Shown in pieces: positions 44,278 to 51,562 of a DNA stretch of 64,000 nt. A program made the position numbers and the translations under genes. The notes under the pieces are model-generated. The model made no database searches and was not told the DNA's origin. It saw only the letters and a program-made list of their open reading frames with translations. Position 1 is the stretch's first letter, and each line of letters starts with the position of its first letter. Origin of the DNA: Streptomyces lichenis (GTDB lineage Bacteria; Actinomycetota; Actinomycetes; Streptomycetales; Streptomycetaceae); contig NZ_JALPTH010000008.1 of assembly GCF_023218175.1 (NCBI RefSeq), positions 153,201-217,200 on the forward strand, read 5' to 3'.

Positions 44278-45383
44278 GAGACACCGACCACGGGCAGCAT
44301 GCGGGCCTGCCGGGGGACGACCGGGCACAGCTCGGTGTAGACGGCCCCGATCCGCTCGCCGGCCGCCACCACGGCAGCCGGGCAACCCTTCCCACACGAG
44401 GGCGACAGGGAGCAGCTACCGCAGGAGGTGTTGGCGCCGACCTTGAACCGCTCGTGGAAGCGGTAGGCGTCGAGCCGGGCGGCGATGTCGGTGGCCGTCC
44501 AGACGTTGCCGACGATGAAGTCGGTGTCCGGGTGCCGGCTCGCCTTGGTCCGGGCGGCGAAGACCAGGTAGGGGCAGACGGCGACCTCGCCCTTGGTGAA
44601 GACGTAGATGATGGTCCCGGCCTCGCACCCGCCCAACGGCTTGTCCTCGTTGGGGAAGCGGATGTGCACCACGTCCAGCTGCCCGTCCTCGGCGAAGGGC
44701 AGGGTCAGGTCCCGGATGTCGTGCATGTGCTCGTCCGGCCGGCGCAGCGTGCGTGAGGAGTTCGCGCCGCGCCCCATCTCCCCGAGGGGGTTCATCAGCA
44801 CGTAGGCGGCGCCCTGCTCCCGGGCGAATTCGCAGAGCTGCCGGTACTCGTCGTCTTCGGCCAAGTTGTTCGGCGTGCACAGCAGGCCCTGGAGAATGCC
44901 GGCTCGGGCGAAGCGCCTGACCGTGGTCACGGTCTCCTCGAAGCCCTCCGGGCGACCGCGGAACCGTCCGTGCGAGTCTGCCGCGAAACCGTCCAGGCTG
45001 ACGTTCATGTGCGCCTGATGCGCCGCGAGTTCGGTGATCTGCTCGTCGGTGACCATGGTGGCGTTGGTGCATACGCCCACGCCCATGCCGGCCTGGCGGA
45101 AGGCGGCCACGATGTCCATCAGGTCCGGGTGCATGAACGGCTCGCCGCCGGTGATCGTGACTCGGGTGACCCGGGCCTCGGCCAGCTGCGGGATGAGGGA
45201 GGTCCGGATGCGCTCCAGCGGCATGTACTCGCCCCGCTTGGTGGCGGAGACGAAGCAGTGCGCGCACCGTTCGTTGCAGGGTTCGCAGATCTGGATGAGG
45301 GCCTTGCGGTAGGGGTGGTCCACCGAGGTGCGGAAGTAGCAGGACGTGGCCTGCTCCTCGGTCCGGATGGGACGGACGGTCAT
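44274..45383 (-). CDS. Radical SAM/SPASM enzyme
   Basis: 369 residues. The SAM-cluster motif is C36-x3-C40-x2-C43 (CNERCAHC), then GGEP (79-82). The C-terminus has a full SPASM pattern: C253, G265-x4-C270, C321-x2-C324-x5-C330-x3-C334 and C353, enough for two auxiliary 4Fe-4S clusters. SPASM enzymes usually modify peptides or proteins (PqqE, anSME, RiPP maturases). No precursor peptide or RRE domain is obvious nearby. It differs from viperins, which lack SPASM clusters. TGGAGG precedes the ATG at 45383; a 138-base gap to the next gene upstream may hold an internal promoter. Confidence 0.92.
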   Translation of the reverse strand: MTVRPIRTEEQATSCYFRTSVDHPYRKALIQICEPCNERCAHCFVSATKRGEYMPLERIRTSLIPQLAEARVTRVTITGGEPFMHPDLMDIVAAFRQAGMGVGVCTNATMVTDEQITELAAHQAHMNVSLDGFAADSHGRFRGRPEGFEETVTTVRRFARAGILQGLLCTPNNLAEDDEYRQLCEFAREQGAAYVLMNPLGEMGRGANSSRTLRRPDEHMHDIRDLTLPFAEDGQLDVVHIRFPNEDKPLGGCEAGTIIYVFTKGEVAVCPYLVFAARTKASRHPDTDFIVGNVWTATDIAARLDAYRFHERFKVGANTSCGSCSLSPSCGKGCPAAVVAAGERIGAVYTELCPVVPRQARMLPVVGVS

Positions 45384-45521
45384 CGGAACCTCCAGGCGGG
45401 TGTGACGGGGTGGTGGCCCGCGCCCCGGCCGGGCGGCAGATCAGCGCGACCGGGGGTGGGCAGTGGAAGGGGGCAGCGATCTCGCGCCGGCGCCGTGCCG
45501 TCGTGGACGCGCGGCCCGGTT

Positions 45522-45884
45522 CTACGGCTCTGGCGTCGGCTCCGGCCGGTGCGGCTGCGCGGGGTCGGCCGGGTGGCGGAGGTGGGTGTCCAGCAGGCCG
45601 ATGGGGTCGCCGCTGATGGTGTCCAAGGCGATCAGCGCGGTGGTGATCACCCGGCACAGCTCGGTGCGCACGTCCGACCAGGAGTGGGTGTCCCGGCCTC
45701 GCCGGGAGGACGCCCCGGCCGCCGCGCGCGCCGCCTCCGCCGCCTGCTGCGAGTCCTGGCCGATCGCGAGGGTGCGCAGCAGCCGCCGCTCCGGCTCCGT
45801 CTGGTTCCGGTCGCGCCCGTCCAGTTCCTCTCGGAGCTCGGTGATCCGCGCTGCGACCCGCTCCCAGGGACATACGTCGTCCAT
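45522..45884 (-). CDS. MazG-like paralogue with lost metal site
   Basis: 120 residues. It aligns with the 42454-42822 protein over the whole core (ERRLLR, then HxW-x-DV, ELC-x-VI, and T-x-SxDP) but the catalytic acids are gone: EExxE is replaced by QDSQQ (43-47), and ExxD by ELCR with Arg at 78. It is probably a non-catalytic partner or regulator of the intact enzyme. The ATG overlaps the previous stop by one base (TGATG). The Pro-rich tail (EPTPEP) is unique. Confidence 0.75.
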   Translation of the reverse strand: MDDVCPWERVAARITELREELDGRDRNQTEPERRLLRTLAIGQDSQQAAEAARAAAGASSRRGRDTHSWSDVRTELCRVITTALIALDTISGDPIGLLDTHLRHPADPAQPHRPEPTPEP

Positions 45885-46720
45885 CACGCCTCCCCGGTGA
45901 TTCGCAACTGGTCGGATGCGGACCGGCGCAGGGCCTCGGCCAGGCCGGTGGCCACCTCGTGGCTCAGGTCTCCCAGTTCGATGGTGGGCAGGTGGCCGCA
46001 CATCTCGCAGTTGGGATGGAGCTGCGCGTCCATGAAGCCGCCATCGGTCACCTCCTTCACGGTGGCGACCAAGCGGTCCATGACGGCGTCGGCTTCGGGC
46101 CAGTCGGGAACTTCGGCAAGATCGCCCGGCAGGGGGTCGGCGCCGAGCAGGGTGGCCAGGCGTGCCGCCGTGGCGACGGAGACGTGGCCCAGCCGGATGC
46201 GCAGACCGTTCACGTCCGGGACTGGGAAGTCGTCCAGTTCGGCCGCCCGCACGGCCTTCTCCAGGGCCTTGGCCGCGTGGTCGTAGGGGCGGATGTCGGC
46301 CCGAAGGGCGGAGACCAGGCGGGTAATGCCGCCGTGGTCGAGGTGCTCGAGGTGCATGACCGGCCGCTGTGTCCGGCCGCTGATCTCCACCCCGCTCAAC
46401 CCGCCGACGCCCATCTCGGCCAGCACCCCGTGCAGCGCCTTGCGGGCAGCGACGGCCCTGTCCAACGACGGGTAGACCACGGCCGCCGGATCCGCCGTAC
46501 GCGAGCGGTCGGCGGGCCGGTCGCGCTGTCCGGCGGCCAGCACGTCGGCCATCCTGGCGGCGTCGGGGCCGCCCAGATACCGGATGGAGGTGACGTGGGC
46601 CCCCTCGGTGCGCTCGTCCTCGTCCAGGGAGGGGCTCGGGCACCCGATTCCGGCGGCCGACAGCGCGCGGCGCAGTGCCGACACGCTCGTGACCAGGTCG
46701 TCGTGGAGGCGATAGGGCAT
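45884..46720 (-). CDS. Unknown protein with fourfold internal repeat
   Basis: 278 residues, not recognised. Four segments share a pattern of hydrophobic strand, L/G turn, then an Ala/Leu helix: VTSIRYLGGPDAARMADVL (43-61), VMHLEHLDHGGITRLVSAL (121-139), LRIRLGHVSVATAARLATLL (173-192) and TIELGDLSHEVATGLAEAL (246-264). One CxxC (HPNCEMCGH) lies before the last repeat. The pattern suggests a repeated beta-alpha module, perhaps for binding. The gene is coupled to the MazG-like paralogue downstream, so they probably work together. A 54-base gap precedes it. Confidence 0.75.
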   Translation of the reverse strand: MPYRLHDDLVTSVSALRRALSAAGIGCPSPSLDEDERTEGAHVTSIRYLGGPDAARMADVLAAGQRDRPADRSRTADPAAVVYPSLDRAVAARKALHGVLAEMGVGGLSGVEISGRTQRPVMHLEHLDHGGITRLVSALRADIRPYDHAAKALEKAVRAAELDDFPVPDVNGLRIRLGHVSVATAARLATLLGADPLPGDLAEVPDWPEADAVMDRLVATVKEVTDGGFMDAQLHPNCEMCGHLPTIELGDLSHEVATGLAEALRRSASDQLRITGEA

Positions 46721-46774
46721 GGAGGAACTCCGCGGTGAGCAGTGGTGGTCGGACCGGGCGCGGTTGGTGTTCGT

Positions 46775-47026
46775 CTACGGCTCATTGGCAGGAGGCTCGG
46801 CGGGGGCTACTCGGTCGACGTGCAGGCGCAAGCGGAGCGCGCGGTGCAGGCGCCGGTGCCGCACGTGGTGGCTCCATAGGTCTTCGATCCGCCGGGGGAT
46901 CCACAGCAGGCGGTCGCGCAGAGGACGCCGGGGTCCGTTCATGATCAGCGCGATGTTGCGCTCCCGGTTCCTTGCCGCCTGCTCCTCCGGCGTGAGCGGC
47001 GCGGCGGTGTGCCGGCGGAAGGTCAC
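46775..47026 (-). CDS. Small basic protein
   Basis: 83 residues from the GTG at 47026, with GAGGAGGT upstream. Two helical stretches (TPEEQAARNRERNIALIMNG and RRIEDLWSHHVRHRRLHRAL) are highly basic, suggesting nucleic-acid or membrane-surface contact. There is no known domain. The start overlaps the preceding stop (GTGA). Confidence 0.7.
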   Translation of the reverse strand: MTFRRHTAAPLTPEEQAARNRERNIALIMNGPRRPLRDRLLWIPRRIEDLWSHHVRHRRLHRALRLRLHVDRVAPAEPPANEP

Positions 47027-47307
47027 TGGGACCTCCTCGGCGGGGACCAGTGGTCGGGGCCGGGGAAAGCGGCGGCGAACGCCTCCCGCCCCATAACGAG
47101 CACGATCAGCCACTGGCACAGCCCGGCCGGTACCAGCAGGGCGGGCAGCCCAGTGAGCGGCGGGCCGGTCAGGACGCGGTCGCAGGGCGCGAGCGCGCTG
47201 TCGATGTAGGCCCGTAGCTCTCCCGCGCCGATCGCCTCGTACGCCCTGCGAACAACGCCGACCAGCAACTGGAGGTGCCGCCGGGTGGACTCCGACAGCT
47301 CCGCCAC
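47023..47307 (-). CDS. Small helical protein, probably 5'-frameshifted
   Basis: 94 residues from the only in-frame start, GTG 47307, which has no ribosome site. Protein-like sequence (RYAVSTLADSLVQDPGRVLP) continues upstream in this frame to a TGA at 47379-47377. A strong GGAGGT-ATG signal at 47380, overlapping the previous stop, opens a different frame (MTLRRLHPRR). A single-base shift between 47380 and about 47360 would join the two. The body has a helix and a hydrophobic segment (LVPAGLCQWLIVLVMG). It may be a broken gene or a sequencing slip. Confidence 0.6.
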   Translation of the reverse strand: MAELSESTRRHLQLLVGVVRRAYEAIGAGELRAYIDSALAPCDRVLTGPPLTGLPALLVPAGLCQWLIVLVMGREAFAAAFPGPDHWSPPRRSQ

Positions 47308-47376
47308 GAGATCCGGTGGCAGAACCCGGCCTGGGTCTTGGACGAGGCTGTCGGCGAGGGTGGAGACGGCGTAACG

Positions 47377-47739
47377 TCATGCAGACCTCCGTGGTGATGG
47401 GGGGACGGGCGGGGCCGAGGGCATCGGATCCGGTGGTGGAGGTCGCATCCCGAGGACGTGGGCGCGCATCAGGTCGGTGAGTCGGCGGATACACAGCTCG
47501 CAGGCGTAGAACCCGACGTGGCCGAGGTCGACGTTCTGGACGTCTCCCGTCCGCATCACCGGCGACGCCTCGTCCTCGCACCGCCAGCAGCGGCCGCTCA
47601 CCCACTTCGGTTCGACCGGCCGTACCGCCGGGTCGGAGGCTTTGGGCGCCGCCCGGCTGCCGACGTCCTGGTTCCGGCTCGCCGCGGAGAAGATCGGAGG
47701 CTGGACCACGGTGGCCGACGTGCGGCCGGGCGGCCTCAC
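47377..47739 (-). CDS. Zinc-ribbon-like small protein
   Basis: 120 residues. Two CxxC knuckles (GRCWRCED and YACELCIRRL) 28 residues apart suggest one zinc site. A basic, disordered N-terminus and a Pro-rich tail flank it. The GTG at 47739 overlaps the TGA of the 28-residue gene. No known family is recognised. Confidence 0.7.
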   Translation of the reverse strand: MRPPGRTSATVVQPPIFSAASRNQDVGSRAAPKASDPAVRPVEPKWVSGRCWRCEDEASPVMRTGDVQNVDLGHVGFYACELCIRRLTDLMRAHVLGMRPPPPDPMPSAPPVPPSPRRSA

Positions 47740-47822
47740 CGGTACATCACGCCGTAGACGAGGGCGCCGAGGAGCGCGGCCACCGTCAGGACGCACAGCA
47801 CCTGCTCGGTGCCCTCGCTCAT
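47736..47822 (-). CDS. 28-residue membrane micropeptide
   Basis: MSEGTEQVLCVLTVAALLG continues to ALVYGVMYR, a single membrane helix with short polar ends and one Cys. A strong GAGGGGGA ribosome site is present, and 4-base overlaps on both sides (ATGA and GTGA) show it is a real member of the operon. It could be a regulator of, or anchor for, a neighbour. Confidence 0.72.
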   Translation of the reverse strand: MSEGTEQVLCVLTVAALLGALVYGVMYR

Positions 47823-48403
47823 CGCGTTCCCCCTCGGACGAGGCGGAGGTGCCGGCCGGGGCCGCCGCGGCACTGGTCGGCCCAGCACGACCGACAGGTG
47901 TAGGAGGAGGCCCCGGGCCCGGACAGGCTCTCCCGCCAGGTCGAGTCGGCCGAGTGCCGGGTCGGCGTCCGGCAGGACGCGCACACCACGAGGGGCCCGA
48001 GCGCGCCGAGGTCGGCCAACGGTCCGGCGACGGCCTCGATCCCGGCCCGCAGCAGGGCGGGGTCGGCGTACCGGGAGCAGCTGTTGGGGTGCCGGGCCCA
48101 GCGGGTCCCGGGGTGGTAGCCGCCCGGGCCCGGCACGAGGAAGCCGTCGCCGATCCGGTGGCGCACGACCCCGCCTCCGCTCGCGTCCGGCCAGTGCTCG
48201 GCGCCGCCGGGCGGCAGGGGCCAGATCAGCCGGAGGACGGCGGGGTCTTCGAGGACCGGGCCGGCATGGTCGGCGAGGACGTCCACGACGAGGGAGCCCC
48301 ACATGCCGGGCAGCGAGACGGCGCTCCAGCGCTCATCGACTTCCACCCAGGCCACCTGGCCGGCGGGCGGCAGGTACGGCAGCGATGCGGTGGCCGCCCT
48401 CAT
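47819..48403 (-). CDS. Unknown protein with C-terminal zinc ribbon
   Basis: 194 residues. The first 130 have no known motif (repeated Trp/Gly/Pro, GFLVPGPGGYHPGTRW). The C-terminus has CASC and CRSCW about 35 residues apart, a probable zinc ribbon. The ATG at 48403 overlaps the stop of the ATPase gene (ATGA). Similar proteins are common in streptomycete accessory regions in my experience. Confidence 0.7.
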   Translation of the reverse strand: MRAATASLPYLPPAGQVAWVEVDERWSAVSLPGMWGSLVVDVLADHAGPVLEDPAVLRLIWPLPPGGAEHWPDASGGGVVRHRIGDGFLVPGPGGYHPGTRWARHPNSCSRYADPALLRAGIEAVAGPLADLGALGPLVVCASCRTPTRHSADSTWRESLSGPGASSYTCRSCWADQCRGGPGRHLRLVRGGTR

Positions 48404-48849
48404 GACACCCTCATTTCCAGGTCGGCCCGCACCCGCTTGCCCCACGGCAGCAGGTCGACCCCCCATTGGTCCGACAGGGCCTCGACCAGCAGCAGACCGC
48501 GCCCTCGCTCGGCATCCGGGCCGGCTGCCCGCAGCGGCGGTAGCCGATGTGCGGCGCCGTCCACCACGCTGATGCGGATGCGGGTCGTCCTGATGCGGAT
48601 CACGGCGACGCGGATCGTGGCGCCGTCGGGGGCGTGGTCGACGGCGTTCGCCACGAGCTCGGTCACGACCAGCGCCGCGTCGTCGACCAGCTCGGTCAAG
48701 CCCCAGCGATCCAGGGCCGCGCGCACCAGCTCCCGCGCGACAGCGGCGGACTCCCGCTCGCGCGGCAGCATCTCCCAGTACCCCGGCTTGACCGTCACCG
48801 CCCGGGCCAATAGCCGGGGCCGACGCCGGCCTTGCTGACGCTCAGCCAT
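48400..48849 (-). CDS. Anti-sigma-like HATPase protein, first island gene
   Basis: 149 residues. The N-box Asn is intact (VVTELVANAVDHA), followed by a reduced G1 (SVVDGAAHRLPP) and GRGLLLVEALSDQWGV. It is the RsbW-type serine-kinase/anti-sigma fold, numerous in Streptomyces. The ATG at 48849 follows GAGAG. As the first gene of the divergent unit it may regulate the operon or pass a stress signal. Confidence 0.85.
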   Translation of the reverse strand: MAERQQGRRRPRLLARAVTVKPGYWEMLPRERESAAVARELVRAALDRWGLTELVDDAALVVTELVANAVDHAPDGATIRVAVIRIRTTRIRISVVDGAAHRLPPLRAAGPDAERGRGLLLVEALSDQWGVDLLPWGKRVRADLEMRVS

Positions 48850-49288
48850 CGCTCTCGGCCCCCTCCCGCGCCGCCTTGCGGCCGTAGACCGCCAAGCCCG
48901 CCACACCGGGACGCCGAGGAAGGCGCCGTCGAGGATGCAGGGGGCATCCGCCAGGGTGAGGTCGGCTCGTGGCACAGGCAGAATGAGCCACGGTTCGGCA
49001 GCCGGTTCCTGGTCCCGGCGGGACTGCGCCAGCCCGCCCGGCCTGGTCACCACCGGAGCGGGCAGCGCTCTACGAACTTCACCGCCCTCACCAGGCATGT
49101 GGAAACGCTCGCGCACGGCGACTCCCTACCAGTCGTCCACGCCCCGAGGAGCCGCACTGCGGCCCCGGGGTCCATGCGCTCAGGGTGGAGTTCCGGCAAC
49201 TACCCCGCGTCCTCATGCCGGGTATCCCCATCATGGGTAGGCACGCCGACAATCAGGCGTGCAGCCTTACCAGGGCAGGAAGGGACCG
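48850..49288. other. Divergent control region of the island
   Basis: 439 bases between the island operon and its HTH-TPR regulator. GGGTA occurs twice with a 14-base period (49221 and 49235), next to the operator-like palindrome at 49241-49262. No complete gene is convincing; open sequence running back from the ATPase gene lacks a start. Confidence 0.55.
49241..49262. promoter_or_regulatory. Palindromic operator candidate
   Basis: GCACGCC-GACAATCA-GGCGTGC: 7-base perfect arms, 8-base A/T-rich spacer, 26 bases before the regulator ATG. It is a likely site for autoregulation by the HTH protein. Confidence 0.45.
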
Positions 49289-50596
49289 ATGAGCTATCAG
49301 CCTCCAACCGCGCTCCCGCGTGACCTCCTGGACGACGCAGCCCTGCAGCACGCGCTTACCGCGCATGACTTCGGCACCGTGTTCCGCCTGGCGCGCGAGC
49401 GGGCCGGAATCAGTTACTCCCGGATCGCCACCGAGTGCGATATCAAGCCCGAACGGGTCGGCACGCTGGCACGCGGCCGGGGCCGCATCAGCAGCTTCGG
49501 CAAGATCGTGCAGATCGCGGACGCCTTACGACTCCCCGGCCACATGGCCGGTCTCGCTCCCCGACCGTGGGAGGCCGACGGCGCTCCTGCCCTGCAGGAC
49601 TGGACAGGACACGACATGCACCGCCGCACCGTGCTCCAAGTGGCCACCGCTACCGGCCTGGCCGCCGCGCTCCCCGCTCTTCACCATGCAACCCCCCCGG
49701 CTCGCATCACCACTTCCTTCGTGAACCGGCTCAGGGAGCGAACAGCCCGCCTCCGGCGTCTGGATGACATCCTCGGCGGCGGTGACACCTACCGGGTCTA
49801 CCTCGCAGAAGTACAGCGGACAAAGGGCATTCTGCATCGCGGCAGCTTCACCGGCGACGACGTCCGGCGCCAGCTCACCGCGCTCCTGGCCGAGCAAGCC
49901 CAGCAGGCCGGGTGGTCTGCCTTCGACAGTGGCCGTGGGAAAGAGGCGGCGGACCTCTACCGAGAGAGCCGCGCCTATGCCCAAGAGTCCGGGGACGCCG
50001 ACCTCTACGGGAACTCCCTCGCGTTCCTGGCGTACGGCGCCCTCGCCCATGACCGACGGACCGCGGTCACCTTCGCGCAGGACTCCTGCGCCACCATCAC
50101 CTCCCGCACCCCGGCGACCGTCCGAGCCCTCCTCTACGAGCGGCTCGCATGGGCTTGCGCTGTAGACGGCCAGGCGGACGGGGCGGAAAGCGCCCTCGAC
50201 TCCGCTCGGGACGCAGTGGAGCGCACGCAGGATGGGGAGCCGCAACCGGACTGGTCGGTGTGGGTGGATCGGACCGAACTGGGCATCATGACGGGCCGCT
50301 GCTGGACGGAGCTCGCCCGCCCGCTCCGCGCCGTCCCCGCGCTCACGGACGCACTAGACCGCTACCCGGACGAGTACGCCCGCGACAAGGCGCTCTATCT
50401 CTCCTGGCTCGCGGAGGCGTACCTGGGTGCCGGGGAAGCAGAACAGGCCGCCGTGACCATTGGACGCGCGCTCGACCTCGCCGTAGGCGTCTCATCCATC
50501 CGCCCTATGCAGCGCATCACGCCCCTTCTGCATGGCCTACGCCCTCACAAAGGGCTCCCCCAGGTACGAGCGGTACTCGATCGCGTGGCGTCCTAG
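49289..50596 (+). CDS. HTH-TPR regulator with TTA codon
   Basis: 435 residues. An N-terminal XRE-type HTH (about 22-85; ARERAGISYSRIATECDI) is joined to a long helical TPR-like region (about 155-430) with repeated Ala/Leu/Tyr patterns (ADLYRESRAYAQESGDADL, EAYLGAGEAEQA). It is an intracellular regulator that may sense a small ligand or peptide through its TPR domain. Leu-80 is encoded by TTA (49526-49528), so full translation should need the bldA tRNA. AGGAAGGGA precedes the ATG. It is divergent from the island operon and probably controls it. Confidence 0.88.
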   Translation: MSYQPPTALPRDLLDDAALQHALTAHDFGTVFRLARERAGISYSRIATECDIKPERVGTLARGRGRISSFGKIVQIADALRLPGHMAGLAPRPWEADGAPALQDWTGHDMHRRTVLQVATATGLAAALPALHHATPPARITTSFVNRLRERTARLRRLDDILGGGDTYRVYLAEVQRTKGILHRGSFTGDDVRRQLTALLAEQAQQAGWSAFDSGRGKEAADLYRESRAYAQESGDADLYGNSLAFLAYGALAHDRRTAVTFAQDSCATITSRTPATVRALLYERLAWACAVDGQADGAESALDSARDAVERTQDGEPQPDWSVWVDRTELGIMTGRCWTELARPLRAVPALTDALDRYPDEYARDKALYLSWLAEAYLGAGEAEQAAVTIGRALDLAVGVSSIRPMQRITPLLHGLRPHKGLPQVRAVLDRVAS

Positions 50597-50919
50597 CCCC
50601 TCTGCGGGCTCACGGATTCCCGAATCCACTCCAGGGCGCTCGGAGAGCCGGCCACGATCGGAACGGCGATCACCTCCGGCGTCTCCCATGGGTGCTCCTT
50701 CCGGAGATACGTCTCCAGCTCCGGGTACCGATCCCGCGTCGTAGTGAGAAGCACCTTGTACTCCTGCCCGGTGCCGTACTCCCCGAGGTGCCAGAACACG
50801 GACGTCACCTGGTCGATCTGGGCGCCAGCGGCGAGACGCCTCCGGACTGCCCCTCCGGCGAGCTCGACGGCCTGCTCCTCAGTCTCCGTGGCGGTCGATA
50901 CCTGCACGTAGTCGCTCAT
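50593..50919 (-). CDS. cutA: CutA1-like protein
   Basis: 108 residues of the trimeric CutA1 fold: QVSTATETEEQAVELAGG at the start, SVFWHLGEY, KVLLTTTRDRYPELETYL and HPWETPEVIAVPI. It was named for divalent-cation tolerance; the true role is uncertain. The ATG at 50919 is used. It overlaps the HTH-TPR stop by four bases in a tail-to-tail arrangement. Confidence 0.88.
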   Translation of the reverse strand: MSDYVQVSTATETEEQAVELAGGAVRRRLAAGAQIDQVTSVFWHLGEYGTGQEYKVLLTTTRDRYPELETYLRKEHPWETPEVIAVPIVAGSPSALEWIRESVSPQRG

Positions 50920-51562
50920 GGCCGGGAGGATAGCTCCGGAACCAGGAGACACCCAGGCCGGCTGAGCACCCTGCTACGGAAAGGCGCCCACTCCCCGGAG
51001 CCGTGGGGGCGGGTGCGCTCGCTCCGTGTCCGACGGGTTCGACCCACCGGGTGGGTCTGGGCGGATGGCCCGCCGTGGTGGTGGCCGTCCGCTGGTGCGC
51101 GGGGCCGCCGCGCCACTCGACCCATCGCGGGTCATCCAGCACCACGGTCGCCACCAGGACCCCAGTCCGCTCGATCACCGTAGGCGATTCCCAGGACCTC
51201 CCTGCGACCCCCGCGGCACGCGATCATCCCGCGCCCGCCGGTAGCCGAGGGGCGATGCACCCCACCCTGCGCCCAGCACCGCCAGGCGGCTACCCGGGCC
51301 GGCCCGGGGCGGCACCTCGCGCGGTTACCGCTTCGTCATCGAGGTGGTAGGGCGCGATGGGGAGACCCGCAGGATCGACCCGGTGGATGTGGTGCAGGGG
51401 GAACTCCGGAGCCCGTCCGTCGAGATCGTCCGGATGCTTGCCTCGGCGGAGATGACCCTGCGGCTGTCCGCGGATGTCCACGGTGAGAGGTGGGACGACG
51501 CGGCCGCAGGGCCGGCACGGGAAGTAGGTGGGGCGGCCCTGCGGGTGAGGAGGGGCGGCGGG
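50920..51562. other. Right end of island, mostly degraded sequence
   Basis: 643 bases. Protein-like fragments on the minus strand (MIERTGVLVATVVLDDPRW from 51178; the zinc-ribbon fragment below) without complete genes suggest decayed accessory genes at the junction with the metG core block. Confidence 0.5.
51290..51481 (-). pseudogene. Fragment of a zinc-ribbon accessory protein
   Basis: GTG at 51481 gives 63 residues beginning MDIRGQPQGHLRRGKHPDDL and containing LPIAPYHLDDEA. The same frame reads back without a start through CRPCGRVVPPLT to the metG stop codon, so the N-terminal part with its CxxC looks attached but lacks an initiation codon. It is probably a truncated gene. No known function. 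Confidence 0.45.

Noticed and set aside
44274..45383. Assignment of the radical SAM enzyme as a prokaryotic viperin
   Set aside because: A nucleotide kinase adjoins it, but the complete seven-Cys SPASM region is not a viperin feature.
45384..45521. RiPP precursor peptide between the dead MazG gene and the radical SAM gene
   Set aside because: No start codon with ribosome site and no core-like Cys/Ser/Thr pattern in a usable frame.
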